DNA of 64,000 bases, from contig FJOG01000013.1 of assembly GCA_900073065.1 (NCBI GenBank), positions 213,227 through 277,226 on the forward strand, read 5' to 3'. Below the pieces are notes generated by a model. The model worked only from the letters and a program-made list of their open reading frames with translations, had not been told where the DNA came from and ran no database searches. This document shows positions 32,892 to 45,592 of this stretch, piece after piece. Source of the stretch: Phialocephala subalpina (Eukaryota > Ascomycota > Leotiomycetes > Helotiales > Mollisiaceae). Every line of letters begins with the position of its first letter. Positions within the stretch are counted from its first letter, which is position 1. The translations under genes were made by a program, and so were the position numbers.

Positions 32892-33422
32892 TCATGTCCC
32901 CTCTGTCAGCCCTGTAAGGTCACCGGCTTTGGCCCGCATGAAAGTTCTCCCCGATACCCTTTCCCCTTTAACCACGATTCGTATACCTGCAACATCATAA
33001 ACCTTTGTCTCATACTGCCGAAGCATCTTTTGTTGCTCGTCAGCCTCTATAAAGTAAGACACGCCATCGACGTAGCGGCCGCTTGGTCCCCTTACCAGAG
33101 CAGGATATTGCCCCCATAGCATGATTTTGTGGGCCTGTGCTCTGGCTGTTTTGAGGACTGGTGGTGCCGGAAGCTTAAGCACTTCTTGAAGTTGCAGTGG
33201 ATCTGTAAGAGTGCCGTAGAAGAAGAATGGCTTGGGTTCGTATGTGTACCTGCCGAGCTCTTCGAGTGGTGGTTCGACATAGTTCTGCAACCTCTCGAGC
33301 ATGATATTTTGTTTGGCTTTGCGATCAGAGGGAGGTTTGCCGGTAGGTGAAGAAGATTCTGGCTTTCTGTTTTCGCCGTTGACGATCTCTGGGGTAGAGG
33401 AAGATCCTTCGGAGTTTTCCAT
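32892..33422 (-). CDS. Gamma-glutamylcyclotransferase-like (AIG2/GGCT fold) protein
   Basis: A 176-residue protein with a Ser/Pro-rich N-terminus then the GGCT-fold signature PFFFYGTLTDPLQL (YGTL substrate-binding motif), KIMLWGQYPALVRG, DGVSYFIE and MLRQYETKVYDV, where the glutamate corresponds to the usual catalytic acid. Such proteins form 5-oxoproline from gamma-glutamyl compounds or have unknown small-molecule roles; the substrate is not assigned. The stop at 32892-32894 follows DLTGLTEGT; the same frame continues for 18 further codons (SPEEWKKGLKEEM...) to a second stop, and these look like a normal family C-terminus, so a one-base change may have trimmed the tail. Confidence 0.8.
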   Translation of the reverse strand: MENSEGSSSTPEIVNGENRKPESSSPTGKPPSDRKAKQNIMLERLQNYVEPPLEELGRYTYEPKPFFFYGTLTDPLQLQEVLKLPAPPVLKTARAQAHKIMLWGQYPALVRGPSGRYVDGVSYFIEADEQQKMLRQYETKVYDVAGIRIVVKGERVSGRTFMRAKAGDLTGLTEGT

Positions 33423-36250
33423 TGTGTTTTAGAATGTCGCAGCAGTTCCAAGGTCGAATGCGAGATGGTCCTGCTCTCTGGCTGTATGCAATAAAGTTAG
33501 GTTGGATAGCCTAAAGCAAAATTGACTGGAATCAGAACTACCCAGGCTAAAAGTTAAGCGTTCATACGTTCTTGGGCCCGAACTTTACCGGAAGACCAGA
33601 ACCCCAAGCGTATATTGGGGTCCAGAAACGCACCGTACAAGCGGCCCTTTGCTGCACATTTAGCGAACACCGTCTCAAACCCAATACTCATGAAGCTATG
33701 AGTCCACCACAGCTTCCTATAAATTCATATCTACAGCCATGAAAAGATTAATTGACTTGCTCTCTACTAAAACGGGGTTCTTACTGGCTAAAATAATTTG
33801 CTGTCATTTCTGAAATCCCAATCGCCGTCTGTGGATTCAGGAGAAGAGTCTCGCTAAGCGAACGAGCATACCCGCCTCCCTTTTTCGTACTTTGAACATG
33901 AACTGCCTTGTAAAAAATACGCCTTTTCTATCGGAGTTCTGAAAAGTATACAGTGAGGTGAAAATAGTAGGCTAGTACAGGAAACATGTTTTGTTTGTTT
34001 CTTATCCGCTTTTGTTGACAAGGTTGTTGAACCAAACGGAATGAGCCTCATCTCGTCCTCATTCAGGTAACAGAGATTTTTGCACCAGGCCACTGGGGGC
34101 AATGAGAAAGAGGTTGAACTCGTGTAGATTTTGAATTTTGGTTGAGAATCTTTGGAAAACCAGGAGCAACAGATGCCACGAACGACCCGAGCGATCCTCG
34201 TTGGTGTGTGCTTCAATCGACTTTAATTTCATGATTAGTGATAGTAATCATATCTCTCTGGATCTCGTTGCATCTATTCTCCTAGCTTTTCATTCCAAAG
34301 CAAACATGCGAAATTATACACACTGAATGAGTCCCTTGACCCCAAGTCCAATGATCTCAAGCTCACTTCAAAGCCTCAAAGGAGAACAGGTTTCAACGCA
34401 ACAGTGAACACTCGAAGAAGGATAGAACGCAATCCTTACTTCTCTCATCCAATCATACCCTCTATTTTCCATCAGAAGCAATGATCCGAGCCAGATCTGT
34501 CCCGTCCCTGTGTCTCGAATCCCGAGTTATGATCGCCATTCTCGACTTAGGTGGACGAATTCCCGTTGCCACTCAATAACCAGGGGAGAATAGAACTTGA
34601 AGAACCACACTACTTGGTATCAAAAATACAGATAAGGACCCTATTTCAAATAAACGCCAAAACAGCCAACAGAGAAGCGAAGACGGGACCGTAAATCCCT
34701 CCAATGAGAAAGACCAGGGTTCCCCAATTTAAATTCCAACTCCAAGCCGAGTTTAAGCCCCTTTTCCAAGAAATTGGAATTGGAATTGGCTATTTTCGCT
34801 GAATTGAGTCGCGAATTAGCGTCCTAATTGGGTAATAATGTCGAGTTTAAACTCGGAACTGGCAAGTTTAAGGCTCTTTGGGCAGAATTGGACTTGAGAA
34901 TGGCAAACTCGACTCTGATTCGAGTTTGAGTCGGAATTGGGAAGCCTTGAGAAAGACGCTATTCACAATCATCTAATCTCTTTGGGACATTAGCTTCTAT
35001 AACAGCCGCAACCGCTAAAGCCGCTCGGGTGCATCTGTCCCGCTCTTCGATCCTCGGCATGCTGACGCCGGAACCCACTTAAACAATCCCGGAATGACAG
35101 CAGCAAGTCCCCCGTCCCTTGATCTTCAAGCCCAGCGGCCCAGCGAGATCAAGCCGACCCGAGCCCGAGCCTCAGAGTCACAACCCCGCATGAAGATGCC
35201 GTGTCCGAATGCCAATCATAAATTCGGAATTTCGCTCACCAGAACTCGTACCAATACCAATATTATCAAAGTCGAAGCCTCAATCAAATTTTCAAGCCCA
35301 TTGACCGTGAACGGACAAGCATGCATCCGCCACCACTACAGCACTTCAAAATCTAGAATCTGAGCATCATTCCCAATGAGATTTGCTATCGCGTTGTGCT
35401 CGCCGATACTCCGTTTGGAATTCGACAATGAAAGAGTGTGAAACTTGAGACTGGTGAGCTGCAAGTAACTGTTGTGACGGAAGCAAAGGAAACCCTGATC
35501 TACAATGCGTGCTTGGTGTCTAAGATGCCCCATCTCAAACAACTGTGCTTGACTTGTTCTACCTGCAACCCGGTTCCCCAATCTCCATCACTTAAAGGAA
35601 GGGAAGGTCACTCAAGTGACGCGACATCTTGAGCCTCAAGCCCTCCCCCACGTCTCTTCCCCAATCAGAAATGTTAAGGATCGCGCGCGAATCTGCTAAT
35701 CACTTCGATTGGAGCCGATCACCTTCGTCGAAGTACCATAAAGAAAGCTACAGTGCAGGTCAACGGCCTCGTATGCGTTTGAGATGAGACAAGACAACCA
35801 ACACCGGCATCTGGAACTTAGAATTCACTGCTAATGTACCCTATATGTTGCAACCGCATCTAACGTACTAGCATGTCAGCAGCACGATAAATACTTGCCT
35901 AGACCTACCTTTCTCTCCCTCTCCGCATGGTGGATAATTCGGCACCATTATTTGAAATACTTACCACATGGCATTCAGCTGTTCACGCACCAGGCTGCAG
36001 ATCCCACCTCAATCTCGACCTCGACCTCTTCATGTCTTGCCCCAGCAACACCCCGAGACACCATCAATCTATCTCTATCTCTGATAAATCATACCTTGGG
36101 TCTCGGTACCATGCAGGACGCTCAATACAAGTAGATCTGGTCCTTCGCCTCATTCATGAATCATTATCGCCCAAAAAAACAAAACAAAAAATTAATTTTG
36201 CTTCTGCGATAACACAATCTCACCTCATCTCACCTCACTAAATCATCCGA
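33423..36250. other. Gene-poor region, part 1
   Basis: No supported gene. It contains a diverged copy of the CTCGCTAAGCGA dyad near 33850 and a segment rich in AATTGG/CCAATT and GAGTTTAAACTC words near 34.7-34.95 kb. Short frames such as 35094-35363 are low-complexity and lack splice or start context. Confidence 0.4.
34715..34950. repeat. Degenerate inverted-repeat element (MITE-like?)
   Basis: The left end starts CCCAATTTAAATTCC and includes CGAGTTTAAG; the right end reads GAGTTTGAGTCGGAATTGGG, giving imperfect terminal complementarity. Inside, GAGTTTAAACTC near 34854 is a perfect 12-bp palindrome and AATTGG is repeated at least six times. No coding capacity. This fits a small non-autonomous DNA element but could also be simple word enrichment. 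Confidence 0.35.
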
Positions 36251-39200
36251 CTAGTGTCCCTTTGTCTCTAAACCCTATACCAAACTCATGGAGAATCCAA
36301 AAGATCGACACGAGGTCCCTCGTCTCGGTCCTTCTCCGCACCGCGCTTATAGTGGGGGACCACTTCAAAATATCCTACTAAAGTAAGCAAGGTCGACAAC
36401 ACCCTTCAACGTTCCTCCCGGCTCCAGACTTCGGAGCACTAGTCTGCGTCACTAGGCTCCTGGGGTTCAAAATCTCGAGTCACGAATGCGTTATGTGCGC
36501 CGTATTCTGGTACCGCATTGAAGGAGAGACTGTCGGGCCGAGTGAAGAAGGAAAAGAGATGATGGAACGGGAATGTAAGGCAGTCGACGGGGAGGGAAAA
36601 GGGAATAAAACAGATGAAGTGTGCCTTCACTTCACCTCATTCGCCTCAACTTGTGGTGGTGTGTGGTGTAAGCTGGGCTGAGGACTTGCTCCGTTGATGA
36701 TTTATGCGTGAGAAAGGATGTTTTGATATTTGTTGATATTTTTGAGGATGCGAAGAACGGGATTGATTTGTAAAGAGAGAATGGAGATGACGAGAATAAA
36801 AAGAAATGAAAAAGATGAACAGATTTCCAAAGAAACAAGGGGCGCGTTCAATGACCACCAGCCTCCTGGCGGCGATTTACTCCCTGTCTCACATCTCCAT
36901 GGCAGGTAAATGCGGCACCTCACTTTCCCCCCTTCTCCGTACATACAACTTCATCTACCAGCGTATGTCCCACCCAGACAGGTAGCCCAAGTTGACACTC
37001 TAGGTAGACAGCTACAAGTGATGCGAACCCATCTTTCATTTGAGATTGAAGGTCATTGACAACTATTTCCACAGTGGAGTGAGTCTAAGACGGAGGAGAG
37101 ACATGAGATATCAGCGAGGTATAGCCGGTTTCGTGTAACACGAGATCAGGCCTACTCGATGTCCAGCTAGAGACACCAGTTCCAAATGAAGTAGACGTGG
37201 CAATGTCTATCAATTTGAAGATTGCCATCTACACCTATTTCACAGTAATACGAACGTCTCGCATATGCCTGTCATGAATCTGTCAGACTGATACTAGAGG
37301 AAGCATACAGTACTCGACACCAAATAGATAGAGATAGTGAGAGGCTAGATCACCCGTCCTTGATGTATCTTGGCAAAGAAGCAATGTTGGCAAACCCCGA
37401 CTGACGATCTGTGTCGAAGCTCGGCTGAGAGGTGTCGAGAGACCTCGTGACAACCGATCTGTTGTTGACGCCGAGCTAGCAACAGACCCAGGCTCGTCCG
37501 GCAATCGTGATGGAATCTCAGACGACCCTAGGTGCCATCTCACTGGAGACGAGATGAAAATTAGATAGACGAAGTCTCGAATGTCTTCAATCAAGAACGT
37601 GTGGAATATGTGGGGGGCTGTAGTAGACCTCCGGAAATTGAAAGGCCTAAACGTCTTCAACAACGTGTGTCGAAGTCCGTTGATGACTGAAGACTGACTG
37701 AAGGTTGATTGGCGGTTGGTTGAGGCTTATTGAAGCTTCAATGAGTACGAGTACAGAAAGGTTGATCATGAAGTCCAATTTGTTCAGCCAAAATGCCACA
37801 CTGGTTGCTGACACGCTCGAGACCTTCACTCGCACTGGAATCTAGCACGTCTTGAAGGGAATGGAAAGTCATTTGTCCCTATGCCTTCGTCAAAATACTT
37901 CGTGTGATTATTTTGGTATGACATTCCTTGATCTGAACCATTTTAGAACGGTCGAATTACCCCACGATGCATGCACAACCATACTTCCCCCCCTTTTACT
38001 GAAGGACCAAAATTCTGCAAGAGATGCATAAGGGTCTGCACTGAAACGAGCTTTGCAGTTTGCAGATTGAACATCTCATCGTTCTCTTTGGCTGCGCGGA
38101 CTTCTGAATATTAACAACCCGCACGCCCCCTCTGTTGCTGTAGTTGACCTCGCTTAGGTCTTAGGAGCTACTACTTCCCTTCGTTCTACGGTATCTATCT
38201 GCATACACATGCATACCGAAACACGTGAATAAAAATAATATCTAGGCTTTGTTTTCGCAGGAGTTCCCAGGACCCTTTGAAAATAACGAAGAGACAATGC
38301 CTTGCATGTCTAAGGTCTCAGTCTTGAATGGCTTCAGCCTCTATCTTCAGCGACGCCTGGAGAGTAGCAAAAGTAACGAATAACAATGGAACAACACTCA
38401 GATAGAGTAAACTGAGACAAGAACGATGTTGCACAGCTCAAGAGGACACGATGTGCTGATTTGCTGCCAATTGGACATCTGTTCCAGATATTGTTCTAGA
38501 AGGAACGAATTTCCTTCTTTTCCTTCGATTCTTTCCCCCTCCATCACTTTGATGGACACTGGTGCTGAACATTAAAGACACGATATTTCTGCAACTGCCA
38601 ACACAAAATCTCGCCTGTAGAATGGTACGAGCACCTGCATGAAGGTGGAGTATTTGAAGATTGAGATATTTTTGCGATATCTCATGCTCAACCATACCGG
38701 GTCGCATTCAAAGAGACCGAGCACGCTTCAGAATTTCTTCAAATGTGGATTAAACTCCTGCAGGCTGCTTGACAAGCAAGTTGAGGTCGCAGAAAGGCCT
38801 GGGAGCCCCATCTTTAATTCATTTCCCCATGCTCGTTGGGCCCACTACATGATCATCATGTCACGGATCAGAACGGAGTCTGTACGTCTGAGGAGATAAA
38901 GCCGGCAACAGACGGCAAGAAACCGGGGCCGAACTGACTGTCCCAAAATCGGAAAGCTTGCGAGAACGGATGAAGAAGAGAACAAGTGAACGAAAGGGAT
39001 CTAACCGGCAACCATCTGTGCGCTCCTGACAGAAAACGGCAGGGGTCGATCAAAATCGACTGAAACGTAGCGCAGTCATGTTTCTACGTTTGAGTTCGAG
39101 TTGGTTGTAAGCAGAGCGCATTGAGATTCGTTCGTCTGAACGTTGTTTGGCTCCCGCTCTAGACATCCACAACAGTCCACAACTGCTTCATAGTCTTATC

Positions 39201-40500
39201 GAGGCCCAATATCCGGGTTTTCCCAACGTCTATGCACGTAAGATGTCTTATTCGAATAACATGAGGGCTAGAAGAAGTGCGTTTCATCAAATGCAAGCAG
39301 GACACATGCAAAAAATATCACGCCACAGTCGGGACTTGGGAAACTCTTCTGTGGCTGAGAAATTGATTTCCCGTTTGGGAAGCGTTACACTTGCCCGTTA
39401 TTGGTGGAACAAAGTTGAAATACAGCCACGGCGTGGGTCCAACCCGCCGGACTGGGATCCACAAGGGTCTCATCCAGCCTGTCAGCCTTGTTGCATGAAT
39501 ATGCTGTACTACCGTGGACGCAGCTCTCGAGCTCGCGATGAGATACGGTTTCTCTCTCAACTTTCTTTGGCAGGATCGCTTGGACACGGAGACGGATGTC
39601 CACCGAATATCTGGCGTAGAGCGCGCAAGAGAAAGATATCTCGTCTTGGTGTGTTATATTCCTCATGATCTTGCTAGGGTGAGGTGATGCAGTGGTGCTT
39701 CCGTCAAAGGGGAGCTCTCCAAGATTTTGAACCAGATCCTGCAGACCCCTGCAAAGGAAGAGATTGCGAGATCCGAGGGAAAGCAAATATGGTCCCATGG
39801 ATCGTGAGCGGCAGGCAAGATCAGTTTGAGGCAGCTTCTCGTGTTTGGATTCGCCAGTGTGGGAGTTTCGAGATCTGGTCCTGGGGTTGAGAAGGCCAGA
39901 TCGACGCATGGGGTGGTCATGTCCATTTTGCTTTTTGGAGATGAGCGCCTTTGGCGGAAAGGTAAACTTAATAAACCCCGAAGCTGCCCCTTGCTCGGTC
40001 AAGGGCTATTTGGCACCAACATCTGTGCGAAATCTGGAAATGGATCTCGTGCGGGCCGGGGCGTGAGATAGAGATGGGCTCAGTCGGCAGTGCAACGACC
40101 TGATCGCCAGGTAGTTGGAGAGCTAGTTCTGCTGTGCAACGCAGACTTCAGAGCAGAGATCCAATGCTGGCCTGTGGGAAGAGCGACACAGACCTGCGAA
40201 AGCAAGTAGTGCATCGCATCATCACACGCATCTGCAGTGGAATGTGATGTAGGCAAAGAATTAGACTCCTGGGATGAGGCCCGGAGCAACGGCCGGTTGG
40301 AGGACATGGAGAGGAGGCGGAGAACTAAGACGAAGAACCCCCCGTTGCAACCATCACCAGTAGCCCTCTTGCCACTCGGCGACCTCAACGTATAACAGCT
40401 CAACGTCGAGGACTAGCGTTTGCGCGCTTTGCGATGGAATAATTGCAAGTAATGCGAGCTGCCCTTGCTGGTGTTGGCGGACGCGCAAGAAGAGGACATA
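36251..40500. other. Gene-poor region, part 2
   Basis: No supported gene, tRNA or repeat array. The longest plus-strand frame (39147-39668) has no family match, no intron context and overlaps equally long antisense frames, so I do not call it. Confidence 0.35.
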
Positions 40501-43500
40501 GACAAGCCGGCGCATCGATCATTTCCGCTTTGGAGACATCACGCAGTCCTCAATAGTTGATGAGTCCGAGGAAGTAAAGCGGAAGAGCTCGAGCTCGCCA
40601 TAAGTGAGGCGTGTTTGGGGGATTGATTTGTCGTCGACGCGTGGGCAATCCTTTCTGGTGAGCACTACGATGAGTCTGATCGTCCAATGTTTTCAACAGT
40701 GGCGCAGCTGGTCACGGGTTGCACTTGCTGGAATATGCAGGTACCTCCGTACCTCCTCCGATCCGTAGCCCTAAATGACGAAGGTTGCGAATCGGTCATT
40801 TTGGGGTCGAGGGGTTGTCGCCGGATATCATGTTATGAGGTTCATGCGGTAGGGTTGGATGTGATGTTGGTCGGCATATCTGAGAGTAACTTCATACCTT
40901 CCTAAAAGGGGTCAAGAGGACGACCAGGGAAAACTAGGAAGGAGAATTACCGTTCCCCGTGGCCCGTATGCTCACAACCGACAAACAGACCTCAAAATGA
41001 TAGATCTGATATTGCTATGGCTGTTGTGGTTATTGCATGCGGCCGTTGCCGTCCACGTCCACGTCCTCTTCGCGACCCCGACTTGTCAGGATTACACGTC
41101 GGCTCTCTACATCTGCTATTCTCCCAATTGCATTGCAAATACTTCCTGTTCCCTATCACCAGGATGAGGCACTCTCTCCTCACGTGAGTCTCGACAGACC
41201 CGTTCCAGCGAACACTCGATGCAAGCCACAGTGCTACTCTCCCGTGGGTATATCCCAGCAGCGAAGTCCCGACGGGGCGACCACAGCTGTCAAACGCAGT
41301 AAACCGCAGCGATCCTCTGCCACCCGAAACCGTTCTGTGTAACCGACGGAGTGTTTAGTTGACATGTCTTGTGCGACGGCGACGGCGAACATCTGATGAT
41401 GAGTTTTGATATCGATGTCGAATTGCGCGCGGTGCTTTCTTTCAGACGACACTCCTCCTCGACCCCTCCTCCTATTTGTCCCCTCATCGCGCCAATACTC
41501 CCCACGGCTCTCCTCCTCCCTACAGCACGCAGCAATATTGGCTGCTACCGTCGCATATCCATCGTTCCCGTCTGCGCTCGACGGCCCGTTGACGCTATTC
41601 GCCACTATTCTTGCACTCGGTTCTAGATCCGCATCTGCGACACCCTCTGGCTCGAAAGGCTGCGCTCACGTTCGTGCTCCCGTTCGGTTCTCAATCTCAA
41701 GTATAATTATAGTTCGTATACCTTGAGGGTTGGAGACGATGACACAGGGTTTGGCTGTCGAGGCGCGGAGGATCACACTGGCAATCATTTATGCCTTCTC
41801 GCTACTTTGTACAATTTCCGGGCTGGGCCCGGGATCGACTCTGAACCTTGGCTCGAACCAGGCTGCTGGGACTGCTCAGCTCCGAAACTGGCAGGGGCGG
41901 CTGCATCAGAACATCTTTTCGGGTCCAAGCTGCACGGGGGGTTGACAAGTCCCAGCTGGTCCCAACATAAGGCTTGTGCAACAAACCAGGAACAGCAAAG
42001 CTCTGAGCAAAGATTGCCAAGCTTAAGAATAGTCGCATGGGCCAGTCGATCACTGGGGATGAGATATGGAGAGATGCAACTCTCTCACACACACCCCCTG
42101 CGCATCTCGTGTTTAAATGGCACACTCGTTTCTGACTGGCCACGCTGGTTGACTACTTATCTGTGCCACCTCGAGAAATGGCCGTATTGAAACAGCGGAA
42201 AGCACAGACAGAACCACCACATTGAGCCATTTCGGCAACGATCTTACATAAATGCTCTGTGGGGTTTAGCGTCTTCCACTCCAGCTCCAGCGGGGATGGA
42301 TCTTCGGCATGCTTTCGGACATCTCGAATTCGATAGATTATACTTCGGGAGCAAGACTGGGAATAGCTTCACGGCTAGCAATTGCATTCCCCTATCCCGG
42401 ATCTCGCCTTTCTCAGCAATGCTCCCGGACCGTCTGGATTTGCTCTAGCCGGGCCACTCGCAGAGAGCCTGAATGATATCCATATCTTCCTCGGTCAGAG
42501 CATCGAAATTCAACTTTTGCAACCACACCACACCAAATTTGTCTCTTACTCACTCGTCATTTCATACAGAATCACAGCATCTGCATCTAGCTTTGTAGCG
42601 TTGGTGAGAAATTTATATATACAGGAAGAGGTAACTAGGTGGTCGATACTTGATCCAGCCTGTCTCGCGAACATGCTCTCCTCTATCTGACGGCCGCCAT
42701 AGGTCTCGGAACTTTGCCAACGACAATTCTTGCTGATCAACCCCGCTCCCCCAGTCTGAGAACTGTCTCGCAACATTCTTCAGCAACTACAGCATGCGGA
42801 TCTGAACGGATTACCGGGCATCCAAATCTCTCCATTCGGCGAGGACAATTTCCAATATCTTATTTCGGGAGTCCTTTCGGAGTATCCCTCGACGAGGCTG
42901 ATACTCAAACCATGAGCCCGCGCCTCTCAATGCTCCCAATGGCAAGAAGAAGGCCGACCCGCCAGGTTGGCACAAACCAACGCCGTACCATCTCCATGGG
43001 AATCAGGCTCAAGCCCAACCGTCGACGAGAATCTGGAATGAGTCGCACACCACCTCAGGTCCGCCATCCTGCCTTCCCCTTGTCCCTGCATGGCGAGCCG
43101 GTACGACCATCTCGAATCCCAATCGTCAGCTCTTGTTCGTCGCAGAGACAGTGGCGAAAGACTGCTGCCACAGTACCAGATTCTGCCCTCTGCAGCGGAG
43201 GTGAAGTCCTTAGGAGCCACTGGTATAAGGCTTCCACCACACGCGAAGACGTGTTCCCATAAGAAGGCGGCACACAATCAGCAAGACGACGGACTTAGCA
43301 GATTGCAGATTGCACTGATATAGATGTTCTCCTGATCGATATTGCAGTGTTTCCGAATATGAACCCCTTGACGAACGCATAGACCTTGGCATCTCCGCGG
43401 GTAGATGTGTGGTTTCCAGTAACCGAATTTCTAACTTAGTGGGCTTCTACCTTAGCAGGCAGGCACAGGCTCGTTTTTGTCAGATATCAGGTTCGCCTGT

Positions 43501-45592
43501 GAAGTTTGAATACCGACTCTATAATTTTTGAGCCTGTAAGCGCGTTGTGCGCTGAAATCACTCAAACGAGCATTAAGTCTATTTCATGCTGTTCAACGCG
43601 GAGGCGCCATTGGACGACGAGCTGGCGGAGCACAACCTTAAAGGCTGGCCTGCCAAACATCCACCAAAATCTAGGGTCCTCCATCCCCGTCGACGGCTCT
43701 CAACCCGCCACTGATTTGCGACGACGTCGCTGTGGTGGGACCCGGGAGACCTCCATATGGTCTGGTGCGTGTGGTCTCGTTAGACGCTGCCGACCCCATA
43801 ATTATAAGGCCTGATAACTAAGAAATGATCCGCGAAGCCCATTCTTCTCGTTTTAGCGGTACTCTAGCCTCGCAGTGCAATTGGCAATTATTTGGCAATT
43901 ATCTGGCAATCGTGCTCGTACTCGTGCTCTGCTCCCCTATCCTCGCTGGTACTAGCGCAGCGACCTGATTCACCCCCACGCTGTGGCAGCGCTGGACGAA
44001 AGCCGGACAGGCCAGATCCCTCCCGTCGAAAATCCCCTGTGATTCTGTGAGAGTGCCCGCCAGCGACCGCCCTCCACATGCGCATCCAGAATTTGCACCA
44101 AGGCAGGCTGCAGCTGCCGAAGCACAACTCGCAAGTCTCGAGCTCAGTGCGTGTCCAGCAGCGAGCAGGCGTGGACGTAGAACGGCATCCTCGACTGAGA
44201 GGCACTGGGGAGGGGTGCCCTCGAAGTGCCCTCGAACCTGCAGCCCCTCCTCCATCTCAGATCGTGTTTGGTGCCTCGCAAGATCCCTGATCCATGGCCA
44301 GCAAAATGTCTTTGACCTCTTTCAGCAGATGCGAGGCGCTGCTCGCCTACCAGTGGACGACCACGCTGACGCTGCCACTGCAAGGTAAAAAGGAGGAGGT
44401 TAGGCCTGGATACAGTGGATTCTGGGCTCGTGGGCAATCCCCGAGCTAGGTGCAAATCACTATTGCTCCTAGGGTCTTTTAAGGCATGTTCAAGCCAAAT
44501 CTCCCAAATCGCTCTCCTCGCCAGCGCTGCCCCTCCCAAGCTCCACGGCCTCCTCGATCCCTCCCTCCCGTAAGAAGCCGCATCCGCCCCTGCTCTGAAC
44601 TTTCCGGGTACAGGTTAGATCTGATGCTAGTCACCTGCAGCCAATGCAGCAAGATCCTCCCAGGCCAGATTCTGACGTGCGGAAAGCATTGCAAAGGCCT
44701 CCCATGGACATGCCACCAACATGCGCCAGTCCTCGCGTGGATTGGTCTCCCCATCATCTTCATTGTCTCTCAAGTCGATGCCGCCGTGACGGACCCCTGC
44801 TCGAATACCCTGGTCGTCTTTTGCAAGTACTGGCACATCCTGCTCTAGTGCGTTTTCTTGCAAGACCTTCAAGATGGCTTCACAATAACCTGTGAATGGT
44901 AGCAGGAAACTCAGCGATGGCAAGAGGAATTACTACTGCTCCAGCAGCCTTGTTGTTTCATTGCCATGCCTCCATGTCTGTGGCTTCTCATTGGCGCGGT
45001 GTCAGTCGGCCAACGCGGGACGAGGACCTCTGAACCACCTCGACTCCATGGCCAATATTGCTCTCAGGCGGGGTGGGGGCTGATGAAGTGATCTTATATG
45101 AACTCCAACTGTAGCCTCTTTCCAAGATCTCGGAGCAAAAACCCGAACGATTGGCAACCCCTCCAACATCGATCTCAGTTACACATCAGCTTAAACCAAA
45201 CACTTCTCCAACAAACATCAGTTTTCAGACTGGCAATACCATTGGCAGTACCATAATCACCACCAACTCATCGTTCGAGCCCGCCTGAACATACCAACGA
45301 TCCAACATAACACAATCGACACTTTCTTGATCACAAATACACCTCTCTCCTCTTTTTCTTTCGGCGGACATTTGATTTGATTTCTTCTCTCACCAGCTCT
45401 TCGGCGGCTACTTCACTGGCGGCCCCACGCAAACTCGATCACCGTTATCCTAATAATCCCTCAACAACAGAAAGTCTTGCCATCAAGCAGGACAATACCG
45501 CAAAACTGGCCGTCACAGCACAAGCACCGGGCCAGGCCTGGGGACGTTGGCCAGAGCAGCATTCTCACCAACCTGTCGACGCGTACTATACG
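40501..45592. promoter_or_regulatory. Long upstream region and 5' leader of the AZF1-like gene
   Basis: No supported gene. Just before the zinc-finger gene (45130-45590) the DNA becomes CA/CT-rich (repeated ACAACAC, CTTCTCCAAC words) like a fungal 5' leader, and a CACCAG at 45398-45403 could be the acceptor of a 5'-UTR intron. The in-frame extension upstream of the ATG at 45593 is open to about 45377 but has no ATG. Confidence 0.35.
43881..43908. repeat. Short tandem repeat, 11-bp unit
   Basis: TTGGCAATTAT occurs twice in tandem followed by a partial third unit (CTGGCAAT). It is non-coding, in the long gene-free stretch. Confidence 0.7.

Noticed and set aside
36440..36500. GGGGTTCAAAATC as a possible tRNA T arm
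   Set aside because: Flanking bases do not pair and no anticodon arm is present.
39147..39668. Plus-strand 173-codon frame in the gene-poor region
   Set aside because: No recognised family; equally long frames overlap on the other strand; no splice or leader signals.
41037..44848. Cluster of 80-180-codon frames on both strands at 41-45 kb
   Set aside because: They overlap each other in several frames, lack shared splice patterns and show no domain motifs.
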